In this document: piece by piece, positions 29,931 through 42,300 of the stretch
Numbering within the stretch: the first letter of the stretch is position 1
How the letters are laid out: every line of letters begins with the position of its first letter
DNA from: Chlamydomonas sphaeroides
Taxonomy: Eukaryota; Chlorophyta; Chlorophyceae; Chlamydomonadales; Chlamydomonadaceae
Direction: 5' to 3'
Assembly (NCBI GenBank): GCA_001662425.1
Contig: BDDC01000400.1
Location: 1-64,000, forward strand
Length of the DNA stretch: 64,000 nucleotides
The notes under the pieces: generated by a model
Database searches by the model: none
Seen by the model: only the letters and a program-made list of their open reading frames with translations
Told to the model about the DNA's origin: nothing
Made by a program: the position numbers and the translations under genes

Positions 29931-32900
29931 ATGGTCGACGAAGCTGCTGCCGTCCACACCAGTCGACCTCCGCCGCTTACTGTTGAGCCCTCGCCGCGGC
30001 ACACAGAAGCCCGCTGGCAATCCACATATCAGCCTACTCCTAGCTTCCGCTCCATGGGCCTCCTTAAAACAAACAGCTCGGCGCGACGGAGGGATGGTGC
30101 GAGAATTGAGTGGCACGACGTGGCCTTCACGGTCACGGATCGCGTTACAGGCCAGCAGAAGCGGTGCGCGAGGCAAATTACACAATGTATTCGGGCATCC
30201 TCAGTGGCATCCTGGTGTCAGGGTTTCAGTCTGCACGCACGAACCCTGCCCAACCCTGCCTCCTCGTCCCGCCCATAGCATCCTGACCGACATGCACGGC
30301 ATGGCGCAGCCCGGCCGCCTACTCGCCATCATGGGACCTTCAGGCGCCGGCAAGAGCACGCTGGTGGGGCCGCGGGTCACGGTCACGTGACGCCGCGCCG
30401 CATAAGCAAGCGAACATCTACAACGCCCCTCCCGACCCTCATCCATCAGCAAGTTCGCGACCTGCCTCCCGGCGCCCGCCCTCGCAGCTCGACGTGCTGG
30501 CCTGCAACGACGCCTCCGCCAGCCGTGGCTCCAGCCTCAGCGGCACCATCTCCGTGGACGGCGCGCCGCGCAGCGTCCGCGCCTTCCGCCGCATCAGCTG
30601 CTACGTGCAGCAGAAGGACGTGCTGCTGTCCAGCGCCACGGTACGGGGAACTGGCTATGCCTCACGCCACACGCACACCAGCAATCACCAAGTCCACCAT
30701 CGCAGCTGCGTCGCCCACTGAACCACGCGCTTTATGTCCAGCGCCACGCGAGGGGCGGAAGGGGCTGAGTGATGCGTACCCCATGCATGATCTAGCCGGC
30801 GGGCAGGGCTGCGCCGCCCGCCCCCCGCCGCCCCCAGACACCCCTCCTGCACCCATCACGTGCGCCCCCTGCACCCATCCCCACCCCACCCTACCCCGCC
30901 CGGCCCCAGGTGCGCGAGGTGGTGCTCACCTCGGCGCTGCTCAAGCTGCCTCGCTCCGTGGGCAGGGAGGCCAAGCTGGCGGCGGTGGATGCTACGCTGA
31001 GGGAGCTGGTGGGTAGGGGCCGGGGCGGGCGCTGGGGGGGATGGGACGCAGCGCTGGTGGGCAGGGCAGCGCGCTGGGGTGAGGGGCGAAGCACGCCGCC
31101 GGCGAGCTGCTCCCGGCGGGACCTGGGTCGCGCCCCACCCTGCCCTTCCTTTACCCTCGGTCCCTCTCGCCAGCGCAGCAGCACCCGCCGCCCTCACATC
31201 CCGCCCAACCCTCCCTTGCTCCCTCCCCCTCCACCCCCTGCCCCGCCCCGCCCCTGCAGGACCTCACCGCCTGCGCCCACACGCTCATCGGCGATGAGAC
31301 CATCGGCCTCAAGGGCATCAGCGGCGGCCAGAAGCGCCGCGTCAGCGTGGGCATCGAGCTGGTTAAGGTGGGGCCGGGCTTCGGGCACCTGTGCGCGTGC
31401 GTGGGCGCATGGGTTGCAGGTTGCGGCCGCAGGGCGTCCCATGCTGCCGCCCGCGCCTCGCACCCGCGCGCCATTGCTTATTGCCCGAGCCTCGATCACA
31501 ATTCGTGCGCCTGCCCTCCCCGCCTCCCCGGCTGCCCTGCCAGGACCCGCGCGTGCTGTTCTTGGACGAGCCCTCCTCGGGCCTGGACAGCGAGATGGCG
31601 CTGGGCGTCATGGGCGCACTGGCGCGGCTGGCGCGCAAGGGCCGCACCGTGGTGCGTGGGGAGGAGCGGGGCCGGGGCAGCAGCGGGGCCCCAGTGGGGG
31701 CACCCTAAGCCAGTGGGGGCGCCCTACCCCAGTGGGGGCACCGCGGTGCGCCGTGCGCGGGGCAGCGGCTGCTGTGGAGAGTGGTCGGCGGGGCGTGGCA
31801 TGCGCGAAATGCCCCACCTGTCCCGCACCCCCGGCGGGGCGGGCCTCGGGTGGGCAGCAGCTGCTCGCATCCGCGAGGTGACCCAGCTTGCCCGCAACTC
31901 CACCTCGCCGGCTGCGTGCGCCGCTCAACACGGCCCCTGCTCCGCCCCCTTGCCTCCCCTCCCCTTCCTCTCCACCCCCCAGGTGGCCACCATCCACCAG
32001 CCCAACTCCGACATCACCGACACCTTTGACGACTTCCTGCTGCTGGCCGCGGGCAGGACCGTGTACGGAGGGCTGTGGGGCGGCGCCGTGGACTTCTTCG
32101 CGTGCGCGGGCTACAGGTGCGGCCGAGCGGGCGCTGCGGCTGCGTAAGGCGGGCACGGGCGTTCGTCGCCCCGGTCGCCCGGGCGCTGGCACCAGGCGGG
32201 TCCATGCATGCAGCGCCCGGCAGCGACATCCCCTCTGCCCGCTGATTGGCCTCGCCCCTGACCAGCGGCCCTGCTCCCCCGCCCGCAGCTGCCCCGCCTA
32301 CAAGAACCCCACCGACTACTTCATGGCGCTCGTCACCCGCCACGACAACGACGACGCCGACACCGACAACGGCCACGGCAGCGGCCCCGCCGACCCCGAG
32401 GCCGCCGGCCGCAGCGCCGCGGCCGTGCTGGCGGACGCCTACGCAGCGCAGCGGCCCGCGCTGCTTGCGGCCATGGCCACAGAGGGCCGCGCCACCCTGG
32501 CCGCCATAGCCACGCCGGCCATGAGTCGCCAGCCCACCGGCGTCGGCGCCGGCGGCGTGGTGCTCGGCGCGCCAGCGGCGGGCGCGGCGGCTGCCGCCGC
32601 CGCGGCGACGGGGCGGGGCGGCAGCGCCGCCAGTTCGGAGAGTGGGGTGGCGGAGGCCGCGGGCGGGGCTGAGCCCGGCGAGGAGAGGCAGCACGTGGCG
32701 GTGACGGTGTGGGAGAGCGCCGTTGCGTCGGAAGCGGCCGCGGCGGCAGGTCCGGGCGGCAAGGCGGCGCTGGTGTCGCCGGGGGCGGCGGCGGCGGGCG
32801 GCGAGGGCGGCGAGGGTGAGGGCGGCGAGCTGGAGGCCGCGGTGCCGGTGTGGTACCAGGTGAATGGGTGGGTGGGGGCGGTCGCTGTCATGCGGGCCTG

Positions 32901-35887
32901 CAGTGCAGGGCGACAGCAGGGTCCGGCTCGATAGCTGCCTTTGCTTCTGCCGGATCTTTGGGGCTTGCAGATCGGGTTGGGCTGCCTGCCCTCCCGCCTC
33001 CCTCCCACACTTCCTCCCCTGCCCTCCCTCCCGCTCTCCCGCTCCCGTCCCCATGCTGCCAGGTCGGCGTGCTGGCCACCCGCTACCTGCGCACCTGGAT
33101 CCGCTCGCCCGTCATGCTGAGCAGCGAGCTGGTGCAGTACATATTCGTGGCCATATTCATCGGCCTCATGTACTACAGGTACGGCACGGGCGTGTCGTAC
33201 GCACGCAGTGCGCGTGACCTGGCACCCTTCCTGTGCCTCCCTGGCCCCCACACTCCTCGCCGGTTTAGGAGCAGGGACAGCTATCATCCAGCCCGTGTCG
33301 AGTCGCCGCCGCCTCCCCGCGCCACCCTTTCCTCCCTGTCCCCTCCAGGTTCAACGACCGGCTGGGCGACGGCGACTTCAACCGCTCCTCCTGCATCTGG
33401 TTCGCATTCGCCGTGCTGTGCTTCACGCCCGCCTACACCTCCGTCACCAACTGGGCGGCCGACCGGCAGCTGCTCAAGCGGGAGCTGGGCCAGCGCCTGT
33501 GAGGCCGGGGGCTGGGCAGGCTGAGGAGCTGTTGTAGAGGAGCGAGAGCGGGCCGTGCGCGAGGCCCGGCGATGCTGCGTTGCCGCATCTCCGTGCCGCC
33601 TCATGCCATAACAACCAACCCCAACCCCCAACCCCAACCCGTCACCAGGTACGGCATTGGGTCGTACTACGTGTCGCGCAACATGGTGCTGCTGCCGTTC
33701 CAGGCGCTGCAGTGCCTGCTGTTCGTGGGCATCATGTATTTCTTCGTAGGCTTCCACGTAAGCCGCGATGTTTTCATGTGTCGCATGTCCATTCTAGAGT
33801 GCGCGCACGTGCGTCGTTGCGTGCAACGTGTGTCGTAGGCTAGCCGGTTCTGAACTGATTGGCTGCATCACGCACTTGCTCCTGGCCTTCCACGGGAGCC
33901 AGCTGCGCCTGTTCCTGCCTGTTGAAACCCCGGCACCCGCCTTTTGGCGCTCAACCCTAGCAAGCCCAGCCCTCGCCGCCTGCCAGCCCCGCCCAATCGT
34001 CCCGCTGTCCCCTCTCGCCCCGACACCGCAGCCCGCCGCCTCCAACTTCTTCCTCTTCTTCGCCGTCTTCTCCATGTTCCAAGTCATCTCCGAGGGCATC
34101 GGCCTGGCCTGCGCCGTCGTGACTCGCACCGCCACCACCGCCATCGTGCTGCTGACCTTCGTGCTGCTGCTGGTGCTGGCCTTCTCGGGCTTCCTCACAA
34201 CCAAGGTGCGGCCCCAGGGCGCCCGCTGCGAGCGCTTGCCCCTGGACGGTCGCTAGTGCAATTGGGAAGTGCCTTTCGGGCTTCGTCACTGCCAAGGCGC
34301 GGGAGGTTGCCGGCTGCTGTGAGCAAGCCTGGCTGGGCCAGGGGGGAGGGGGCACGTGCGCTGTTGGGCGAGGGTTGCTTGGGCAAGGGTTGGGCAAGGG
34401 TTGGGCAAGGGTTGGGCAAGGGCACCCCACTGAAGCCCTCCGGCGTGTCGAGGTCCAGGATACCGAATTGCGCACGGGGCTGTCATGGCCGGGGCTGCAA
34501 CACTCGGCGCATCTAGCTAATTGCTGGGCGTCATCGCTCGGGCTGCTGAACTGCGAGCGCATTGCGCGCTCGGGGCTGCTATGGTCCCGGCAAGCGATGC
34601 TGCCGATGGCGCGGCTCGGCCCCTGCGGATCCCTCGCGCAGCGCCCCGCCTGGCCCGCTGCCGCCACGCCCCTCGCACCGCGCGCTGCGCTGTCAGCCCG
34701 CCCGCCCAACGCCCCGCCCAAGTCCAACCCTCACCCGCGCCACCTCACATCTCCCTCCCCGGACCACCCCCTTCAGGTGCCCATCTACTTCGTGTGGGTG
34801 CAAAAGACCTCCTACATGACCTATGCCTACGCGGCGCTGCTGGAGGAGGAGTTCCGCTCCGTCGAGTTCCGGGACCCCGCCACCGGGCTGCTGGTGCCAG
34901 GCATGGACGTGAGTGGGGCTGCGCTTGAGATCGGCAGTTAGGTACATAACATGCTGCTTTAACATCCGTAAAGAGCTATGCACGTATTCGACTTGATATG
35001 AGAGGATGTAGCGGCGGTGTGGCCACGGGGGCAGTGGGTGGCGGGCATGTACGTGCGTGGGATGGCCACGCACGTGGGCCTCGGGAGGGAGGCAAGGGAG
35101 CGAGGGCAAGGGCGTGGTAGCACGGCGGGCTGTCGGGACAACCGTGAGCCCCATGAGGAGGGAAGCCCATGGTGGCCTAGGAGCCAGGAGGCGCAAGCAA
35201 GCAAGGGGTGTGGACACACAGCGGCAGGGGGCTGTGCGCCCCGCCCACCTCGCGCTGGCCCCATGCCGCCCGCGCCAGACGCAGCAGCGTTCGCGCTCCC
35301 TGCTCGCCCCACCCCACCCCAGCCCACCCCAGACCAAACCCTCCCCTGCCCCCCCCGCCTTCCGCAGGCCTTCCCCGACTCGCTGCGCACGGGCCTCACC
35401 ATGGCTCAGAACGTGGGCGTGCTGGCGGCGCAGGTGGGGGTGGCAGGGGTCGCTTGTATTTTGAGGCAGGGCCCGGGCAGGGCTAGGGGCAGGGGACGGG
35501 CAGGGATACGTAGGGGCAGGGGACGGGCAGGGATACGTAGGGGCAGGGGACGGGCCATGGGTTGCGCCATGCTCGCACGCCCACCTCCGCCCCACGCCCT
35601 GACCGGGGCCCAAGGCGGTCGTGCTGGCGGTGGGAAAAAGAAAATAGAAATAGAAATGGCTACGACGCGTGCAGGGCCCACGTCGTTTAATTAAGGAGGG
35701 TAGGCCGTGTGTGGGATAACGTCCCCACGCCCACTACCGCGGTGGGAAAGGCGTGTGAGGGCATTGATGTCGCCGGCCTCACAACCCCGCCTCCGAACCA
35801 CGCCCTGCCCGGCCGGCGCAGGTGGCCGGCATGGAGGCAATCAAGCTGTGCCTCATCCATGTCGCCTACCGTTTTGACCTGATGTGA
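29931..35887 (+). CDS. ABCG-type half-transporter
   Basis: Fifteen exons join in phase to 767 residues: 29931-30163, 30279-30363, 30488-30640, 30910-31008, 31260-31367, 31544-31651, 31983-32116, 32289-32859, 33063-33178, 33349-33498, 33649-33757, 34032-34205, 34777-34908, 35368-35433 and 35822-35887. The nucleotide-binding domain comes first: Walker A GPSGAGKST (97-105), signature ISGGQKRRVSVG (210-221), Walker B VLFLDEP (230-236) with SSGLDS, and H-loop TIHQP (265-269). A long Ala/Gly-rich linker (exon 8) follows. Membrane spans are in YIFVAIFIGLMYY, WFAFAVLCFTPAY, CLLFVGIMYFFVGF, NFFLFFAVFSMFQVI and IVLLTFVLLLVLAFSGF. The reverse order (NBD then TMD) is typical of the ABCG/white-brown subfamily, which dimerise to export lipids or other hydrophobic compounds. 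All ATPase motifs are intact; the substrate is unknown. Confidence 0.93.
31688..31744 (+). repeat. Three-copy CCAGTGGGGGCRCC minisatellite
   Basis: CCAGTGGGGGCACCCTA-like units of about 21 bp, three copies, in ABCG intron 6. Confidence 0.7.
34381..34424 (+). repeat. 11-bp G-rich minisatellite
   Basis: Four head-to-tail GGGCAAGGGTT units, with degenerate units just upstream, in ABCG intron 12. The G-runs could form a quadruplex. Confidence 0.9.
35475..35555 (+). repeat. 27-bp G-rich minisatellite
   Basis: About three copies of a unit containing GGATACGTAGGGGCAGGGGA, then CGGGCAG, in ABCG intron 14. Confidence 0.85.
35637..35740 (+). repeat. Dispersed repeat, copy B
   Basis: It starts with AAATAGAAATAGAAATGG, then GTGCAGGGCCCACGTCGTTT, AATTAAGGAGGG, GGCCGTGTGTGGGA and CCCCACGCCCAC. 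It matches copies A and C and lies in ABCG intron 14, next to the 27-bp minisatellite. Confidence 0.85.
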
Positions 35888-38571
35888 GCGATTGAGAGAG
35901 GGGCGGTGTCGAGCGGCAAAGTGGGAGCCAGCGAGGGTACCGCCGCGCGCGGTGTGCGCTTTGGTGCCGTACATGAATACATACGTTGAGCTTGGGGCGG
36001 GATTGGGATGTCGATAAGCTGTTCGTTGCATGATGCGTGCAAATGGGCTGGCGTGGAACCGTGGCGGGGCTGTGGCGTGCCATGGGTTAACGGCGGGCTG
36101 GACTTGCATATAAGATGAGGGCTTAAGTTTATCAGGACAGTGGTAATTGCGTGGGACTCGCACGTGTATACATGACGGGGTGGATCAGGAGCGCATTGCG
36201 TGTGCGTGGAGTTTGGCGGGGCAGGGTGGCCATGACGGCGGGGGCCGGGGAAGAGCTAGCGCTGCGGGCCCGTGGCGTGGGCTGCGGCTTTGCTTGGATC
36301 ATCTCAAGTTGCAATGGCAGGCTGGACGGGACTGAGAACCTCGTAGCCGGAAGTGCGGGCGCACTGCGGGGGACAGGAGGACGTAGGCCGCACACGTGTT
36401 GCCGCGGTTGGTGGCGGGCTTTGCCGAGCACTGCGGGGTGGGCCTGTGTGCTGTTGTGGCGGCGGCGTGTGTGGGGTGGTGCGGGACGGCGACTCTAGCT
36501 GCCGCCGGATGCGTCGATCGTATGGTGGGCGACTTGCCTCCAAGTTGGGTTACTGTCTTGCTGGGCATCATCAAGGCTGCGGCCTAAGCTAACTTATTAA
36601 GCTGCTGCGGCGGTGACCCCAGCCATGCGTTGTCCCTGTTCCGTACCTCGCCGTCTGCAACAGCACTGTACCCGACACACCTGCTGAGACGCAGCGTCTC
36701 TCAATTGCGCAGTGTCGGCAGCAGCCGAGCCGCCGTAGCGTGCCCTGCCGGCAGCACGCCGCGGCACGCATGACATGACCACATTGGCCAGCACCCACCC
36801 CTCCGCCGCCGCCGAGCCATGCCGCGTCCCGCGTCCCAACCCCCGCAACGGCGGCCGCGTATCTCTTTCTCAGATATTTACTCTGTAAGCGCCCCCTGGG
36901 CGTGCGATGTGAAGCGCAGCGAAGGCCCCGCGTCCTTGCCCAGGGCGCAACCGCGCGCAGCCCAGCCGGCAATCCACAACCACCTACCGCCCTGGCGCGT
37001 CGGCAGCGCATGTGCGCCCAAAAGCTGACAACCCGCAGCACAGCACGCAAGAGGTCGCCACACGCTCACCTGCTCACGATACCTTGCCTCGCTACCGTGC
37101 AGCTGCGCAGCAACCTCACCTCCCAGCCTCCTCACCAGTCATCACATGTGCTCTCCCCACGCCTCGTCCTCGACTACCTCGACTCTGCAGGCGCCCAGCC
37201 GCAACGCTCGCAACACACTCGCAACACACTCGCAGCGCCCACGGCACAGGCCGCGGCGCCCACGGCGGCCGCAGCGACGGCTCGGGCCCTGGCGACGTTG
37301 CGCAGCAGCCAGCGCCTTTGCTTCCTGCGCCGCGCACCACTGCGCTGGTACGTTGGTTGGTTGCTGCTGCACTTGCAGGAGCCGTGGCGCTGGCGGGTTG
37401 CCCTAGCTGGGTTGCAGGTCGTGTGATGGGGCATGCCTGGAGAATGAATGCCAGCCACGAGCGTCGCGCTCGCGCGCTGGTGATGCATGCATGGTGGACT
37501 ACTGGCCTTCCTCGTCTGCCAGCAGCTACATATGTGCAAAATGTTCCGCGGCGCCGGAACTTTGCACACTGCCACGAACGCACGCCGCTGCTTGCGGGCT
37601 ATCCATGCAATGGATCAAGGTTAATGCGAGCAGCCTATATTTTTGCGAGGGCGCACCTACCTCGCGGCTTGGGACGTACTACGCTTGGACAAGGACGCCT
37701 GGGTTTCAGCCGCCGCAGCCGCGTTTCAGTACACCCGTGCACTGTCAGCGTTCGTCTTGCCAACCCGCTATCACAGGGTACGGCGGAGCCGCACTTCAAC
37801 GAGCTCTCTGGCCCAAACTGAATGCCGTTGTGCGTGGCCAACCCAGTGCTGTATGCTGCTGTCACTTCGCGGCCTGCACACTAGGCTTGCTTCCTGCTGA
37901 TAAACAATTCGTTGCTTGTGGAGGCGTGCCATTGAGGCCTGCTTTACGGACAACGATCAGGCCGGTCATACATTACGTAGTACAATATTACAGCAGTGCT
38001 GCACGCGCACAAACCCTACGATTCTTCCTCTCCCTGGGTCCCCCTGGCGGGCTGCCAAGTAAGGTCCACCGTAGCACGGCACTCTTCTTAGCACACAAGC
38101 ACAACGCTGGCGACACACGCACACACCGCGGCATCATGCTGGAGCTCATGCCAAGCAAGAAGTATGCAAGATATCTAGGATGAAGGTTTGACCAGCCGAG
38201 GAGCCAACGAAGATGGCATCCAGCAGATGCACGCGGCACAGATAGGAAAGAAACGCAAGCAGGCATATGGCACGCAGAAGGTTCGAGCGCCCTCACCCAT
38301 GCTTAGCGAGGACGACTCGACAGCCTGATATCGGTTTTCTCGTTCGGTTCCGCCGCCCTTGGCTTGCTGCCCACTGACACACTATGACAACGAACAGCCA
38401 GATGCCAACAAGCATCAATGGCTTCTCAGCATAAAATGGCGGAGACACATGTAACATGTGCGCATGAAGGCAGCGTCACCACGCACCAGCTTCCAGCTGT
38501 GTTGCCTACCACAGATAGATGCAGATATAAAGAAACACCTTGTGCACACGCCAAGCACAATTATACACACA
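35888..38571. other. Long intergenic interval between convergent genes
   Basis: It follows the ABCG stop (plus) and precedes, in map order, the 3' end of the giant minus-strand gene, so it holds two 3' UTRs and spacer. A plus-strand TGTAA at about 36883-36887 is one possible distant ABCG poly(A) site. Small CGCAACACACT duplications lie near 37205-37235. I see no convincing gene in 2.7 kb. Confidence 0.45.
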
Positions 38572-38576
38572 TTACA
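38572..38576 (-). terminator. Candidate poly(A) signal TGTAA for the giant gene
   Basis: TTACA on the plus strand (TGTAA on minus) lies 112 bp after the stop codon at 38688. Confidence 0.55.
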
Positions 38577-38687
38577 CGCACACGCCGAAGCTCCAAGAAA
38601 GAAACTAAACTCCATAGTAGAAATTCGCAGCAGCGAGCATAAAGCTGCCGCACATGCCCAGCATGAGCACCAGCCAGCACTGCGAGT

Positions 38688-38923
38688 CTACGCCCTGGCG
38701 TTGATGCGGGCCCCCGCCGAACGGCGCCTCCTGGCGGCCAGCATTGCCAGGCCGATCACTACAGCGGCGTTGAGCGCCAGGACGGAGGCCACTGCCAACA
38801 CGTGGGCGGGGCCATGAGCGGCGCTCAGGCCCAGCCAGCGAGGCTGGGTGGCGCGCGCTCGACTGCTGTGCTGGGACAGGACCGAGTTGGGCGAGGCGGC
38901 TGGGCTAGTAACATGGCCCGCAG

Positions 38924-38984
<61 letters not shown>

Positions 38985-39302
38985 CTGCGGCTGCTGCGGC
39001 TGACGCGTTGCGCCAGACAATGCGCCTTCCACTGCATCCCACTCCGGCTCTGGCGGCAGCAGCGCTGCCGCCAGCTTGCGTGCCGCTGCTCGAGCGCCGT
39101 CCAACTCCTCTTCGCTCAGCTGCAGGGCCACCTGGGTTTCGAACGGCAGGAGGCTGCCCACAGACCGCACGGGTGCAATGTCAGCGGCGAACGCCCCTCG
39201 CAGGCCCGACGTGCTGTCCTGCAGCGCCTGCACCAGGCGCGAAGCCAGGTCAGCGCCACTCAGGCCGGTGGCCGAGTCGTAGGAGGCAGTCAGCTCCACG
39301 TC
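38688..39302 (-). other. Giant protein last exon: juxtamembrane region, poly-Gln, membrane span, tail
   Basis: The exon starts after CAACCGCAG (DVELTASYDSATGLSGADLA). A poly-Gln stretch of about 19 residues (CTG run on plus, 38925-38983) is followed by a hydrophobic span VLAVASVLALNAAVVIGLAM (about 38739-38801) and the tail RRRRSAGARINARA. The basic residues after the span indicate a type I orientation with an extracellular N-terminus. Confidence 0.85.
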
Positions 39303-42300
39303 CTGCGGTTGGGAGGGTGGGATGGAAAGGACGCGCATGTTGCAGAGGGTGTAATTGGTTCGCAGCCGGTCCCACGGCTGTTGCTGGAGGGTGTGTGCTG
39401 GTCAGGGCCCGCATGATTACAGGGATGACCTCCCTGCCTGCCGGCGTTGTCAGACGTCCGTGAGCGATCAGTGGGCTGCAGCAGCGGATGATATCACACT
39501 GTAATGCTACGCACCAGGGTCTCGAGCCGTGGGTCGTAGACTGCAGCCGTTGCACTGACAGCATTAGCTGAGAGGCCCAGCTTCGGCAGCTCCGCCTGCA
39601 GCAGGCGTGCAACGACATCGCCCGCTGCCTCTGACACGTCCAGCTCGTCTGACGGGCGATCCATGGGCTCGTCGTCGGCTGCCAGCAGCAGGCGGCGCCC
39701 GGCGGCTGTGGCACCTGGGAACGGTGCTAGCGTGACCCCGAGGCTGACGTTCACCTGCAGGCCACCAGCAGCGCACATGCGGAGTACCGAAGCAACCGCA
39801 TGTTAGGACCAGGTGCGTGCGTGCGTAGGACGGGGTTGCCAGACAAAGCGACGGCATGCGCAACCGCCAATGCCAACAAGGAAGCGCGCATGAAGACACG
39901 CGAGCGTGATATGATAGGTGTGCGTACACGTACCCTGGGGACTGGGTTCACGTATCCCATAAAGAAGCTGAAGGTCTGGTTGTGGGACGCCACATTGCCG
40001 GCCATGTCCCGCACGCCCGTGACGTTGATGCTGATGGTGCGGTTGGCCAGGAAGGCGTTGTATGGCAGGTTGGTCGGGTTCCAGAACAGCGTCAGGGTGC
40101 GGCCCTCACAGGCTGCGAGCACGTTGGCTGCGGAATATGTGAGCAGCCGAGCGAGGGGGCAGGGCGGGTACGCATGCGATTGGTGGCTACGTTGAGGACG
40201 GCTAACGGATGGAGGCACATGAGGTTCATCATCAGCAGGGGCGGTGTGCCCAGCAATCAAGAAGCTTGCTCCGTGCCTGAGTTGAGCGCGAGAGTTGTGT
40301 TCCTGTTGGCGGTAAAGTTGCTGCTGACCACATTCGCGGTCACGCCAATGGCCCCAGGTTGGCGGCAGTCAAGCTGCTCAGAGTACTCGAGGGCAATGTC
40401 GTCGCCTGCGCGCCAACAGCAACACAGCAAGCAAGCGTTGGACGTCTGGGCGCATATGTGCTCGTTGCAGCAACCTAGCAAGCAAGAGCGAGGAGGGCAG
40501 GTGTGCCCAACGCAATCGCGGCAGCCCTACCTGGCATGTAGACGCGGTCCGGCCACAGGCTGTTGTGAATGGGCAGCGGCGGCCTGCGGTCTACGAGCAG
40601 CCGCAGCACAGGTGTGCCCTCCACGCGGGCGTCAGTGCCTCCTGCAGATGTCAGCCACGGAATACACGAGGCTAGTAAATGTACGTATGTAGCTAGCTAC
40701 TGTTGCTTCTTTCCGCAGGCCACGCTGCATGCATGCACGTAGCTGCTTCTTATTCCATTGAGCACGCACGGCTGCTCAGCAGGTGCCATGCCGGCGGCCG
40801 TGCCTGCATCCTGCTAGCGAAACCCCGCCGCTGTTACAGCCTGCCGCCCTGCCTGACGACCAGCCACAGCAGCGTGCTGGCCCTAGCTGTGCTGGCCCTG
40901 GCTGGTGCAGCTGCAGGCAGGCATGGAAGCTCACCTGCAGTGCCAGTATCGCACTTGACCAGCCATTGCAGCAGGTACTCCCCGTCGGCAGCCAGGTGGG
41001 TTGTCCATGACAGCCATTCGTACGTCGCGAGGCCAAAGCTGGAGCGGCGTGTAAACGGCATGCAGCAGGTGCGTGCGTGAGCTTGGTCGGTGGGCCATCG
41101 CATATGCAGTGGCACGGCAGCATGGCGACACTACGTGTATGCGTAGTGCATGTATGGATGGATGTTGGAAGCCGAATTATTGACCGAACCTGGCATCCTC
41201 TAGCAGAGCAAAGTTGACTTCAGTCTGTGTACATATCAAGCCGGGAGCAGGTAGGGCAACAGCATCGGGCACCGACAGCGTGAACAACGAAATGAGCAAG
41301 CAGGCATCCTCCCTTCATTCACGACAGTGAGAAGCTGCGCATGTTTGCCTGCGAGGTTGACTCTCACCCCGTTGGGGTAGCGCAGCGTCTGCCATGAGCC
41401 GGCGGGGCTGCTGGCACTCGTGTACTCGATGAAGACGCCCGAGCGCGAGCCGTTGAGGCGGCCATGGGACTGCAGCGTCTGAGCAGCGTAGAGCGGATTG
41501 AAGAGGGTGAGCTTCAGCGCCTGCGAAGAGGCAGAAGGATTTTATCAAAAAACATACAGCGTGCCTATCAGGGCCGGCCCAGGCGCGGGTGACACTATTA
41601 CTACTACGTATCACGCCGATGACTGAAACCGCAAATACAAAATGGCATGGACGTCCAGTGCGTCAAATGTGCATTCCAGAGGTGTGATCAGGTAAGGGGC
41701 CAAGCTCACTGTGTTGGACGACACGTCGCTTGCATTGAGCAGGAGCGGCTGCGCTGCGGGCCAGCCGCGGGGCCACTGCACCTCCGGGCAGCCCTGATAG
41801 CAGGCCAGCCCCAGCGTGACGCTTCCAAAAGAGGCTACATTGCAGGAACGAGCGAGAGTTGAGTTTTACGCAATGCTCACAAGAACAGCGAAGACCTGTT
41901 GCCTTCACTGCCAAGCCAAACAGTGGCATTGCTTTCTTGCCGCACACACCTCCGTCACATGATGCCGGTGCGCTGATGTCGACCCTTGATACCGTGCTCC
42001 TGCTGCCCGGGCCGCACTTTGCAGTGACCACGGCCCGCGCTTGGGTGAAACGCGGTGCCTTGACACTGTACGACACTGGGTTGACCCAGGGTGCGCCGAA
42101 CAGCTGCAGCTGCATGCCGTTGTTTTTGCTGGCGAGGTCGGGGCCCAGCGCCAGCGAAACCTATGCAGCAGCATGTTCCAGCCAACAGATCAGGAGCACC
42201 AAGTGACGGACGGCGCCAACGGCAGTAGTAAGTTTGTGCGCCTGTGTCACTCACCGACTCATTGGTAGCGCTTTGGTTCTCAACCAGCAGCTCATAGACG

